A DNA stretch of 64,000 nucleotides from Bradyrhizobium sp. in8p8 (GTDB lineage: Bacteria; Pseudomonadota; Alphaproteobacteria; Rhizobiales; Xanthobacteraceae). The stretch's first letter is position 1; every line of letters starts with the position of its first letter. Location: the NCBI RefSeq assembly GCF_000426845.1, contig NZ_AUGD01000005.1, positions 186,001-250,000 on the forward strand, written 5' to 3'. The notes under the pieces are model-generated. The model was not told the DNA's origin and ran no database searches. It saw only the letters and a program-made list of their open reading frames with translations. The position numbers were made by a program, and so were the translations under genes. Positions 54,882 through 63,437 of the stretch are shown here, one piece after another.

Positions 54882-56033
54882 ATGCTCTCCCGTGAAGAAC
54901 GCACCCCCTTTTCCGAGTGGTGGTGGACCGTCGACAAGCCGCTGATGGGCGCTATCCTGGGGCTGATGCTGACCGGGGTGATCCTGTCGCTGGCGGCGAG
55001 CCCGCCGGTTGCGACCCGCATCGGGCTCGATCCCTTCCATTTCTTCAGCCGTCACGTGCTGTTCCTGGTGCCGTCCTGCATCGTGCTGCTCGGGGTGTCC
55101 TTCCTCTCGCCGCGCGCGATCCGCCGCTCGGCCCTGATCATCTTCGCGGCGAGCATCGTCCTCATCGTGCTCACGCTCGCGATCGGCCCGGAGGTGAAGG
55201 GCTCGCGGCGCTGGATCACGCTGCTCGGCGTCAATATCCAGGCCTCCGAAATCGCCAAGCCGTCCTTCGTCGTCATCGCCGCCTGGCTGTTCGCGGAATC
55301 GACCAGGCGGCCGGAGATGCCGGCGACCTCGATGGCGGTGGTGCTGCTCCTGATGCTGGTCGCGCTGCTGGTGATGGAGCCGGATTTCGGCCAGACCATG
55401 CTGGTCCTGATGGTATGGGGCTCGCTGTTCTTCATCGCTGGCATGCGCATGATCTGGGTGTTCGGCCTCGCCGGCCTCGGCGCGGCCGGGCTGTTCAGCG
55501 CCTATCTGTTCGTCCCTCACGTCGCCGGCCGCATCAGGCGCTTCATGAACCCGGCCTCCGGCGACACGTTCCAGGTCGATACGGCCATGGAGGCGTTCTA
55601 CAACGGCGGCTGGTTCGGCCTTGGACCCGGCGAAGGCGTCGCCAAGCGCAGCCTGCCGGACAGCCATACCGACTTCGTGTTCGCGGTCGCGGCGGAGGAG
55701 TTCGGCATCATCCTGTGCCTTGCCATGCTGGCGCTGTTCGCCTTCGTCGTCATGCGCACGCTGTCGCGGGCCTATGCCAATGAGGACATGTTCTCACGCT
55801 TCGCCGCGTCCGGCCTCGCAATCCTGTTCGGCGTGCAGGCGGCGATCAACATGTCGGTCAACCTCCAGCTCATCCCCGCCAAGGGCATGACGCTGCCGTT
55901 CATCTCCTATGGCGGCTCCTCGATGGTGTCGCTGGCTTACGGCGTCGGCATGATGCTGGCGCTGACGCGGCAGCGCCCGCGCACCGAGGTCGAGGCGAGC
56001 GGTCACGCCGAAGCGATGCGGAGTTACGCCTGA
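54882..56033 (+). CDS. ftsW: Septal peptidoglycan glycosyltransferase FtsW
   Basis: A 383-residue SEDS-family polymerase that works with FtsI at the septum. About ten helices are visible. SEDS motifs include the ASEIAKPSFVVIAAW helix, PDFGQTMLV and the late ISYGGSSMVSLAYG. The start is 54882. It is followed by a family B repeat and murG. Confidence 0.95.
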   Translation: MLSREERTPFSEWWWTVDKPLMGAILGLMLTGVILSLAASPPVATRIGLDPFHFFSRHVLFLVPSCIVLLGVSFLSPRAIRRSALIIFAASIVLIVLTLAIGPEVKGSRRWITLLGVNIQASEIAKPSFVVIAAWLFAESTRRPEMPATSMAVVLLLMLVALLVMEPDFGQTMLVLMVWGSLFFIAGMRMIWVFGLAGLGAAGLFSAYLFVPHVAGRIRRFMNPASGDTFQVDTAMEAFYNGGWFGLGPGEGVAKRSLPDSHTDFVFAVAAEEFGIILCLAMLALFAFVVMRTLSRAYANEDMFSRFAASGLAILFGVQAAINMSVNLQLIPAKGMTLPFISYGGSSMVSLAYGVGMMLALTRQRPRTEVEASGHAEAMRSYA

Positions 56034-56036
56034 CTC

Positions 56037-56120
56037 GTCATTGCGTAGAGCGAAACGACGACGCAATTCAGCCTGTCGCCACGGAGGGACACTGGATTGT
56101 TTCGCTTCGCTCGCAATGAC
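56037..56120. repeat. Palindromic intergenic repeat, family B copy 2
   Basis: Arms GTCATTGCGTAG (one mismatch) and CTCGCAATGAC (56110-56120), with inner GCGAAACGACGACGCAATTCAG and CTGGATTGTTTCGC. The related copy is at 4359-4472. It sits between ftsW and murG. Confidence 0.7.
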
Positions 56121-56148
56121 GGCCGAGACAATGTAGAACTCCCTGATC

Positions 56149-57249
56149 ATGGACACGTCCCCCCTGATTCTTCTCGCCGCGGGCGGCACCGGCGGCCATC
56201 TGTTTCCGGCCGAGGCACTCGGGGTCGAGTTGATCCGGCGCGGCTTTCACGTCCGTCTCGTCACCGACGAGCGCGCGCTGCGCTACAGCGGCCTGTTCAG
56301 CAAGGACATGATCGACGTCGTCAGAAGCGAGACCGCGCGCGGCCGCAATCCGTTTCAGCTCGCTTTTGCCGGTCTCACGCTCGCGGCCGGCACGCTCTCT
56401 GCCTATGCCCTGATCAAGCGATTGAAACCGGTTGCTGTCGTCGGCTTCGGCGGCTATCCGACGCTGCCGCCGCTCGTCGCGGCGAAATTCGCCGGCGTGC
56501 CCAGCATCATCCACGACGCCAACGCCGTGCTCGGCCGCGCCAACCGGTTCCTGTCGAGCCACGTCCGCGCCATCGCGACGTCATTGCCCGGCGTGCTCGA
56601 CCGTGATCCGGCACTGTCGGCGAAAACCACGATGGTCGGCACGCCGATGCGTCCCGCGATCCTAGCTGCGGCCGCCGTGCCCTACGTCGCGCCTGAAGCG
56701 AACGGTCCGCTGCGCCTGCTCGTCGTCGGCGGCAGCCAGGGCGCGCGTATCATGGCCGACATCGTGCCGGGCGCGATCGAGCGGCTCGAGCCCGCCTTAT
56801 GGAGCCGCCTCGTCCTCACCCAGCAGGTGCGCGAAGAGGACATGAGCCGCGTGCGTGCGGTCTACGACAAGCTCAAGATCAAGGCCGAGCTCGCGCCATT
56901 CTTCACCGACCTTCCGGCACGGCTCGCCTCCAACCATCTCGTCGTGTCGCGCTCCGGCGCCGGCACCGTCGCCGAGCTTGCGGCGATCGGCCGGCCCTCC
57001 ATCCTGGTGCCGCTGCCGGGTTCGATCGACCAGGACCAGTTCGCCAATGCCGGCGTGCTGGCCAAGGTCGACGGTGCGATCCGCATCCCGCAGACCGAAT
57101 TCACCTCCGACCGGCTGGCGTCCGAAATCTCCGCCTTCGCCGCAGAGCCCGCGCGCCTTGCCGCCATGGCCGCGGCCGCCAAGGGGGCGGGGCGGCTCGA
57201 CGCCGCCGAAAGGCTCGCCGACCTCGTGGTGAAGACCGCCGGAATTTAG
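56149..57249 (+). CDS. murG: UDP-GlcNAc:lipid I transferase MurG
   Basis: A 366-residue GT-B enzyme that completes lipid II. The N-terminal GGTGGHLFPAEALG, VVGFGGYPTLPP, HDANAVLGRANR, GGSQGARI and SGAGTVAELAAIGRPSILVPLP are diagnostic. The ATG at 56149 is just past a repeat. Confidence 0.97.
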   Translation: MDTSPLILLAAGGTGGHLFPAEALGVELIRRGFHVRLVTDERALRYSGLFSKDMIDVVRSETARGRNPFQLAFAGLTLAAGTLSAYALIKRLKPVAVVGFGGYPTLPPLVAAKFAGVPSIIHDANAVLGRANRFLSSHVRAIATSLPGVLDRDPALSAKTTMVGTPMRPAILAAAAVPYVAPEANGPLRLLVVGGSQGARIMADIVPGAIERLEPALWSRLVLTQQVREEDMSRVRAVYDKLKIKAELAPFFTDLPARLASNHLVVSRSGAGTVAELAAIGRPSILVPLPGSIDQDQFANAGVLAKVDGAIRIPQTEFTSDRLASEISAFAAEPARLAAMAAAAKGAGRLDAAERLADLVVKTAGI

Positions 57250-57352
57250 GCCGCGCGCCGTACAAGATCACGGACAGCTCTTTCGGCTCGATGGTCGCGT
57301 GCGGCCGGGCCGATCACGCTGCTTACTCCCTTACAAGGCGGAGGATTTGCCC

Positions 57353-58183
57353 GTGGCAGGCCTGCTGATTCATTCCCTCTCGGAGTTCTCCGACCTTATC
57401 CTCGAGGCGCTCGCGCTGGCGGATGCACGAGAGATCGTCGAGATCGGTTCGGAATACGGCGGGATGTCGCCCTTCCTCGCCGAGCATTGCCGCGCGCGCG
57501 GTGGGCGGCTCACCACCATCGATCCGTCGCCGAAGCGCGAATTCATGGAGTGGCTGAAGATCAGCCCGGACGTTCGCCATCTCGCAAAAGCGAGCCTGGA
57601 GGCGCTCGTCGATGTCGACGAGGCCGATGCCTGGGTCGTCGATGGCGATCACAACTGGTACACGGTCTACAACGAGCTCGGCCACATCGATGCGATCAGC
57701 CGTCGCGCCGGCAGGCCGCTGCTGGTGTTCTTGCACGACATCGGCTGGCCGTGGGCGCGGCGCGACCTCTACTACGCGCCCGAGAAAATCCCCGGGGAAT
57801 ATCGCCATGCCCATAGCTTCGAGGCCGGCGTAGTTCTGGGCCAGGACCGGCTGGTCGACGGGCGCGGATTCCGCGGCATGGGTCAGTTCGCGATCGCCAA
57901 GGTTTCGGGCGGCCCGCGCAATGGCGTGATGACGGCGATCGACGACTTTCTCGCCGAGGCGCTCAGGGATGGAAGAGAGTTCGGCTTTGCCGAGATCCCG
58001 GCGGTGTTCGGGCTCGGCGTGATCTTCGATCTCGACGCGCCCTGGAGCGCGGCGCTCGCCGATCTCTTGTTGCCGTATCACCAGAACAGGCTCGTGAGCG
58101 CGCTCGAGGCCAATCGCCTTCGCAACTATCTTCGCGTGCTGGAGTTCCAGGACGAAGCGGCCGCGCGCATCGGCGCCATCTGA
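57353..58183 (+). CDS. Class I SAM-dependent methyltransferase inside the dcw cluster
   Basis: A 276-residue protein resembling Methyltransf_24-type enzymes: EIVEIGSEYGGMSPFLAEHC (SAM loop), LTTIDPSP, ADAWVVDGDHNWYTVYNELG and FLHDIGWPWARRD, the last typical of metal-dependent O- or sugar methyltransferases. I chose the GTG at 57353 because GGCGGAGG lies nine bases upstream. It replaces the usual direct murG-murC contact. No wall role is known; it may act on a surface or envelope sugar. Confidence 0.8.
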   Translation: MAGLLIHSLSEFSDLILEALALADAREIVEIGSEYGGMSPFLAEHCRARGGRLTTIDPSPKREFMEWLKISPDVRHLAKASLEALVDVDEADAWVVDGDHNWYTVYNELGHIDAISRRAGRPLLVFLHDIGWPWARRDLYYAPEKIPGEYRHAHSFEAGVVLGQDRLVDGRGFRGMGQFAIAKVSGGPRNGVMTAIDDFLAEALRDGREFGFAEIPAVFGLGVIFDLDAPWSAALADLLLPYHQNRLVSALEANRLRNYLRVLEFQDEAAARIGAI

Positions 58184-58399
58184 CATCCAGAGTGACCCGT
58201 TCCCGTCCCCGGATCGGGCGGCGGGCCGTGCAGTCCGGGAAACCGGCCAAAATGGGGCATTCCAGCCTGAAATTGCCGGGCTTGGCGACAGCACCGGGCT
58301 TGTCCCGGTGCGTCCGGTCTTGCAAGAAGTGGAGGAGATTCGCCGCCGGCCGGTTCAGGCTTGAATGCCGGGCGGGCAAGGATAGACAGAGATACAGCC

Positions 58400-59803
58400 A
58401 TGAGACTGCCGCGCGAGATCGGACCCATTCACTTCGTCGGGATCGGCGGGATCGGCATGAGCGGCATCGCCGAGGTGCTGGTCAATCTCGGCTATGTCGT
58501 GCAGGGCTCGGATGCGTCCGACAATTACAATCTCGACCGCTTGCGCAAGAAGGGGGCGACGGTTTCGGTCGGCCACAAGGCCGAGAATATCGGCGGTGCC
58601 GAGGTCGTGGTCGTGTCGTCGGCGATCAAGCGCGACAATCCGGAATTGGTGGCCGCGCGGCAGAAGCGCATTCCCGTGGTGCGCCGCGCCGAGATGCTGG
58701 CCGAGCTGATGCGGATGAAGAGCTGCGTCGCCATCGCCGGCACCCACGGCAAGACCACGACGACCACGATGGTCGCCACGCTGCTCGACGCAGGCGGGCT
58801 CGATCCCACCGTCATCAACGGCGGCATCATCAACGCCTATGGCTCCAATGCGCGCCTTGGGGCCGGCGACTGGATGGTGGTCGAAGCCGACGAGAGCGAC
58901 GGCACGTTCCTGAAGCTGCCGACGGATGTGGCGATCGTCACCAATGTCGACCCCGAGCATCTCGATCATTTCAAGACCTTCGAGGCCGTGCAGGACGCGT
59001 TCCGGCACTTCGTCGAGAACCTGCCGTTCTACGGCTTTGCCGTGATGTGCATCGATCATCCCGTGGTGCAGAGCCTCGTCGGCAAGATCGAGGACCGCCG
59101 CATCATCACCTACGGCGAAAACCCGCAGGCCGATGCGCGCCTGGTCGATCTCACCGCGGGCGGCGGCGGCTCGAAATTCAACGTCGTGATCCGTGACCGC
59201 AAGAGCGGGGCTGTGCATGAGATCGCCGACCTCGCGCTGCCGATGCCGGGACGGCACAACGCCTCGAATGCGACGGCTGCAATTGCGGTCGCGCACGAGC
59301 TCGGCGTCTCCGACGATGCGATCCGCAAGGCGCTCGCGGGCTTCGGCGGCGTCAAGCGCCGCTTCACCAAGACCGGCGAGTGGAACGGCGTCACAATCAT
59401 CGACGATTACGGGCATCATCCCGTCGAGATCGCGGCGGTGCTGAAGGCGGCACGCGATTCCTACACCGGCAAGGTGATCGCCGTGGTGCAGCCGCATCGC
59501 TACACGCGCCTGCAATCGCTGTTCGAGGAGTTCTGCACCTGTTTCAGCGATGCAGACGCGGTGGTCGTTGCCGAGGTCTACGCCGCAGGCGAAGCGCCGA
59601 TCGAGGGCATCGATCGCGACCATTTCGTCGCGGGCCTGCACGCCCACGGCCACCGCGAGGTGATCCCGTTGCCGGCGGCCTCGGAGCTCGCGCGGATCGT
59701 CAAGGGGCTTGCGAAGCCCGGCGATCTCGTCGTGTGCCTTGGGGCCGGCAACATCACGCAATGGGCGTATGCATTGCCCGGCGAATTGAAGGCGCTGGGG
59801 TAG
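58400..59803 (+). CDS. murC: UDP-MurNAc:L-alanine ligase MurC
   Basis: A 467-residue ligase for the first stem residue. [14 protein letters not shown], the P-loop [19 protein letters not shown] and [10 protein letters not shown] are the family blocks. The ATG at 58400 is the family start; an in-frame ATG lies at 58361. The preceding 58184-58399 contains nothing else. Confidence 0.97.
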   Translation: MRLPREIGPIHFVGIGGIGMSGIAEVLVNLGYVVQGSDASDNYNLDRLRKKGATVSVGHKAENIGGAEVVVVSSAIKRDNPELVAARQKRIPVVRRAEMLAELMRMKSCVAIAGTHGKTTTTTMVATLLDAGGLDPTVINGGIINAYGSNARLGAGDWMVVEADESDGTFLKLPTDVAIVTNVDPEHLDHFKTFEAVQDAFRHFVENLPFYGFAVMCIDHPVVQSLVGKIEDRRIITYGENPQADARLVDLTAGGGGSKFNVVIRDRKSGAVHEIADLALPMPGRHNASNATAAIAVAHELGVSDDAIRKALAGFGGVKRRFTKTGEWNGVTIIDDYGHHPVEIAAVLKAARDSYTGKVIAVVQPHRYTRLQSLFEEFCTCFSDADAVVVAEVYAAGEAPIEGIDRDHFVAGLHAHGHREVIPLPAASELARIVKGLAKPGDLVVCLGAGNITQWAYALPGELKALG

Positions 59804-59848
59804 GGCGGTGATTGTGATTTCGCTGTTCGCCATGAAGCACACTGCGCT

Positions 59849-59951
59849 CCCTTCCCCCTTGTGGAGGAGGGTGGGCGAGAGGGGTAGCCACGAACTCCGA
59901 CCTCGCTTGGCGCTACCCCTCTTCCTGACTCTCCCCCACAAGGGGGAAGGG
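59849..59951. repeat. Palindromic intergenic repeat, family C
   Basis: Arms CCCTTCCCCCTTGTGG (59849-59864) and CCACAAGGGGGAAGGG (59936-59951) are perfect 16-base inverted repeats, with inner GAGGGGTAGC and GCTACCCCTC arms. It sits between murC and murB. Confidence 0.8.
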
Positions 59952-60010
59952 AATAGAAGCAATGCGCCTGCCCTACACGCGCTGGATTTTCGCGGAGGCG
60001 GCGCAATCGC

Positions 60011-60928
60011 ATGAGCTTCCCCGACATCACCCCCTCGCTGAAAGCCGCGATGCCAAATTTGCGCGGCCGCTTGCTCGCCAACCAGCCGCTGGCCGATCTC
60101 ACCTGGTTTCGTGTCGGGGGGCCGGCGCAGGTGCTGTTCACGCCGGCGGACGAGGACGATCTCGCCTATTTCCTCGCGCATCTCGCTCCCGACATTCCGG
60201 TCCATGTCGTCGGCGTCGGCTCCAACCTGATCGTGCGCGACGGCGGCATTGCGGGCGTCGTGATCCGCCTGTCGCCGCGCGCCTTCGGAGAGGCGAGTGC
60301 GAGCGGAGACGTCGTCACCGCCGGCGCGGCAGCGCTCGACAAGCGCGTGGCGGAAGTGGCGGCGTCCGCGAATATCGGCGGGCTCGAGTTCTATTTCGGC
60401 ATTCCCGGGACCATCGGCGGCGCATTGCGCATGAATGCGGGCGCCAATGGCGGCGAGACCAAGGACGTGCTGATCGAGGCGAGGGGCGTGGGGCGCGACG
60501 GCACGAAGCATGTCTTCTCCAACGCCGACATGAAGTTCGTCTACCGCAACAGCGGCGTCGATCCCTCCATCATCTTCACCTCCGCCCGTTTTCGCGGCGA
60601 GCTCAGGGATGCGGAAGCAATCCGCGCGCGCATGGCGGAGGTGCAGACGCATCGCGAGACGGCGCAGCCGATCCGGGAGAAGACCGGCGGCTCGACCTTC
60701 AAGAATCCGCCGGGACACTCCGCATGGAAACTGATCGACGCCGCCGGGTGCCGCGGCTTGCGCGTCGGCGGCGCGCAGGTCTCCGAGATGCATTGCAATT
60801 TCCTGATCAACACGGGCGAGGCCACGGCGCACGACATCGAGACGCTGGGCGAGACGGTGCGCGAGCGCGTGAAGGCGAATTCCGGAATTGAGCTGCAATG
60901 GGAAATCAAGCGGATCGGGGTTTCATGA
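60011..60928 (+). CDS. murB: UDP-N-acetylenolpyruvoylglucosamine reductase MurB
   Basis: A 305-residue FAD reductase that completes UDP-MurNAc. The FAD domain shows [26 protein letters not shown] and [20 protein letters not shown]. The catalytic serine is in [11 protein letters not shown], and [10 protein letters not shown] is near the end. It lacks the extra loop of E. coli MurB, matching the short type II form. A family A repeat follows. Confidence 0.96.
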   Translation: MSFPDITPSLKAAMPNLRGRLLANQPLADLTWFRVGGPAQVLFTPADEDDLAYFLAHLAPDIPVHVVGVGSNLIVRDGGIAGVVIRLSPRAFGEASASGDVVTAGAAALDKRVAEVAASANIGGLEFYFGIPGTIGGALRMNAGANGGETKDVLIEARGVGRDGTKHVFSNADMKFVYRNSGVDPSIIFTSARFRGELRDAEAIRARMAEVQTHRETAQPIREKTGGSTFKNPPGHSAWKLIDAAGCRGLRVGGAQVSEMHCNFLINTGEATAHDIETLGETVRERVKANSGIELQWEIKRIGVS

Positions 60929-60933
60929 TCAGC

Positions 60934-61051
60934 GTCATTCCGGGGCTCGCGAAGCGAGAGCCCGGAATCGATCCGGCGGCCGTGGATGTATGGATTCTCA
61001 GGTGTGCAGTTGCGCACCGTAGTTCGCGACCTCGTCGCGCCCCGGAATGAC
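60934..61051. repeat. Palindromic intergenic repeat, family A copy 4
   Basis: Arms GTCATTCCGG (60934-60943) and CCGGAATGAC (61042-61051), with inner GGCTCGCGAAGCGAGAGCC and GTGTGCAGTTGCGCAC hairpins. It fills the murB-ddl gap. Confidence 0.8.
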
Positions 61052-61065
61052 GAACGAGAAAGATT

Positions 61066-62058
61066 ATGACCATGCGCATCACCATCCTGTTCGGCGGCTC
61101 CAACCGGGAGCGTCTGGTTTCGGTCGCCTCAGCCCAGGCGCTGCATCAGGCGTTGCCCGAGGCCGACCTTTGGTGGTGGGACGTCGAGGACAAGGTGCAT
61201 GTCGTGCATTCGAAGCAGCTGCTCGAACATGCCCGTCCATTCGAGGACGAGTTCAAGCCGGGCACATCAGGCATCCCGCTGGAACAGGCGCTCGATAGGG
61301 CCAAGTCGGAAGGGCGCGTACTGGTGCTCGGCCTGCACGGCGGGCGTGCGGAGAACGGCGAATTGCAGGTGATGTGCGAGGCGCGCGGCGTGCCCTTCAC
61401 GGGCTCGGGTTCGGCATCTTCGCATCTCGCCTTCGACAAGATCGCGGCCAAGCGGTTTGCCGCGCTCGGCGGCGTGACGCCGCCGGCGAACATTGCGCTC
61501 GCGAACATCGACGAGGCGTTCGCCGAATACGGAAGATTGATCGCGAAGCCGGCGCGCGACGGATCGAGCTACGGCCTGATCTTCGTCAACGCCAAGCAGG
61601 ATCTTGTCGCCGTGCGCAATGCAGCCAAGCACGAAGAGTATGTCATCGAGCCCTACATCGCCGGCGTGGAGGCGACCTGCGGCGTGCTGGAGCGGCCCGA
61701 TGGGTCGATCATCTCGCTGCCGCCGATCGAGATCATTCCGGGCGAGGGCAGCTTCGACTATGCGGCGAAATATCTCCTGAAGTCGACCCAGGAGATCTGC
61801 CCGGGCCGCTTCGCACCCGAGATCAGCGCCGCGCTGAAGGAGCAGGCGATGCTGGCCCATCGTGCGATGTCCTGCGCCGGCTATTCCCGGTCGGACTTCA
61901 TCGTCTCGAACAAGGGGCTGGTCTATCTCGAAACGAACACGCTGCCCGGGCTGACCAAGTCTTCGCTCTACCCCAAGGCGCTGAAAGCCGAAGGTATCGA
62001 ATTCGTCGACTTCCTGCGCGGCCTGGTCGAGCTCGCCGGGCAGCGCGTGCGGAAATAG
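61066..62058 (+). CDS. ddl: D-alanine-D-alanine ligase-like protein
   Basis: A 330-residue ATP-grasp protein in the normal ddl position between murB and ftsQ. The ATP-grasp core is present (LIAKPARDGSSYGL, VIEPYIAGVEAT, DFIVSNKGLVYLETNTLPGLTKSS). But the N-terminal lobe differs from standard Ddl: GGSNRERLVS (11-19) lacks the usual SxExxVS serine-glutamate pair, and HGGRAENGELQ (91-101) stands in for HGxxGEDG. Substrate may be D-Ala or a related amino acid. The GTG/ATG choice favours 61066. Confidence 0.85.
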   Translation: MTMRITILFGGSNRERLVSVASAQALHQALPEADLWWWDVEDKVHVVHSKQLLEHARPFEDEFKPGTSGIPLEQALDRAKSEGRVLVLGLHGGRAENGELQVMCEARGVPFTGSGSASSHLAFDKIAAKRFAALGGVTPPANIALANIDEAFAEYGRLIAKPARDGSSYGLIFVNAKQDLVAVRNAAKHEEYVIEPYIAGVEATCGVLERPDGSIISLPPIEIIPGEGSFDYAAKYLLKSTQEICPGRFAPEISAALKEQAMLAHRAMSCAGYSRSDFIVSNKGLVYLETNTLPGLTKSSLYPKALKAEGIEFVDFLRGLVELAGQRVRK

Positions 62059-62408
62059 TCGGGACTGGTTAACGGCCGGAGGGGCGAAACCGCCCGGTTT
62101 GGCGACCAAAACCGGTAAAATGCCGGACATCGCGGCGCAAATGCCTCACATCGCGGGGCAAAATGCGCAGTTCGTTAACGAACTTTACCTTTTGTTTACC
62201 AGGACGTCCGAAGGTTAACGCTGGCGGCGCATATGGCGCTTTGGCTGCCGGCGCGTGAGCTGTCGCGGGTGATGTCACCTCCAGCGTACGCTTTGAAGGG
62301 GAGAGGTTTTCTTCTGCTGAAGACCAGCACCCGGCCCGGCATGTCCGAGACGTCATGTTCGCCAGGATCCGCGCGATGTCGCGGGCAAACTGTTGACGAG
62401 CTCGTGCA
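62059..62408. promoter_or_regulatory. Regulatory region upstream of ftsQ
   Basis: 350 bases with no gene. It contains a 21-base direct repeat (62118-62159), a 14-base perfect palindrome GTTCGTTAACGAAC (62171-62184) and a following TTAAC-rich stretch (TTTACC, GTTAACGC) in which CtrA-type half-sites TTAAC recur, without a clean TTAA-N7-TTAA. It is a plausible cell-cycle-regulated promoter for ftsQA. Confidence 0.55.
62118..62159 (+). repeat. 21-base tandem direct repeat in the ftsQ promoter region
   Basis: Two adjacent copies with the core ACATCGCGG: AAATGCCGGACATCGCGG (62118 on) and AAATGCCTCACATCGCGG (62139 on) differ at only three of 21 positions. A third partial AAATGC begins at 62162. The spacing of 21 bases equals two helical turns, so paired regulator binding is plausible. 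Confidence 0.65.
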
Positions 62409-63437
62409 ATGGATGGAGCAGGAAGCCTCACCCGGTCGCTTTTCAGATCGCTGAGGCCCCAAGCTGACCTGAAGGCGGCCGCGATCGGAGCGGTCGTGCT
62501 GTTGCGCGAGTGGGTGCAGGACAAGCGCGCCGCGGCGCGCACTGCCGCCGAGGACAAAGCGAAATCCAGGAGCCGCGCCAAGGCGGTCGTCGAGCGCGAG
62601 CCGCCGCCGCGAATGGTTGCGCTGGTCGAGCGCTATCTGCCGCACCGGGTCGGCCTCAGCATGACCGTGCTGCTCCTGATCGGAAGCTGCGGCTTCGGCA
62701 TCGTCAAGGGCGGCCATCTCCAGGACTTCACCACCGCGGTCGGCGACGCGCGCAACGCGCTGGCCAATTCCGCCGGCTTCCGCATCACCTCCGTCGTGAT
62801 CAACGGCCGCAAGCAGCTCACCCAGGACGAGATCCTTGCGATCGGCGGCATCAGCGGCCGTTCCTCGCTGCTGTTTCTCGATGCCGACGCGGTGCGCGAC
62901 AAGCTCAAGGCCAATCCCTGGATCGCTGATGCGACCGTGCTGAAGCTCTATCCGGGCCGGCTCATGATCGAGCTCACCGAGCGCAAGGCATTCGCGCTGT
63001 GGCAGGAGGCCGGCCGCCTCTCCGTCATCGCCGATGACGGCGCCGTGCTCGAGCCCTACGTCTCGCGCCGCTTCCTGACGTTGCCCCTCGTGGTCGGCAA
63101 GGGCGCCGAAACGCAGGCCCGCGATTTCCTGGCGCTGCTGGCGCGCTATCCGCAAGTCAATTCGATCACCAAAGCCGCGATCTTCGTTGGCGAGCGGCGC
63201 TGGAATCTGCGGCTCAAGGATGGCCTGGACATTCGCCTGCCGGAGCAGGACGTCGGCAACGCGCTTGTGATGCTCTCGAAGCTCGACCGGGAAGACAGGC
63301 TGTTCTCCCGCGACATCGTCGCCGTCGACATGCGCCTGCCCGATCGGCTGGTGGTGCAGCTGTCCGAGGACGCCGCCAAGGCGCGCGAGGAGCTGTTCAA
63401 GGACAAGAAGAAAAAGAAGGCCGGGGATTCCGCATGA
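62409..63437 (+). CDS. ftsQ: Cell division protein FtsQ
   Basis: A 342-residue bitopic divisome protein. The cytoplasmic part is long and basic (1-75), the membrane helix is at about 77-97, and the periplasmic part holds the POTRA domain (FRITSVVINGRKQLTQDEIL, about 121-190) and the beta domain. It links FtsL/FtsB to the ring. ftsA overlaps its stop by ATGA. Confidence 0.93.
   Translation: MDGAGSLTRSLFRSLRPQADLKAAAIGAVVLLREWVQDKRAAARTAAEDKAKSRSRAKAVVEREPPPRMVALVERYLPHRVGLSMTVLLLIGSCGFGIVKGGHLQDFTTAVGDARNALANSAGFRITSVVINGRKQLTQDEILAIGGISGRSSLLFLDADAVRDKLKANPWIADATVLKLYPGRLMIELTERKAFALWQEAGRLSVIADDGAVLEPYVSRRFLTLPLVVGKGAETQARDFLALLARYPQVNSITKAAIFVGERRWNLRLKDGLDIRLPEQDVGNALVMLSKLDREDRLFSRDIVAVDMRLPDRLVVQLSEDAAKAREELFKDKKKKKAGDSA

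Noticed and set aside
58355..60898. An 847-codon open frame on the minus strand antisense to murC and murB
   Set aside because: The murC and murB protein families are unambiguous on the plus strand, and the antisense product has no recognisable fold.
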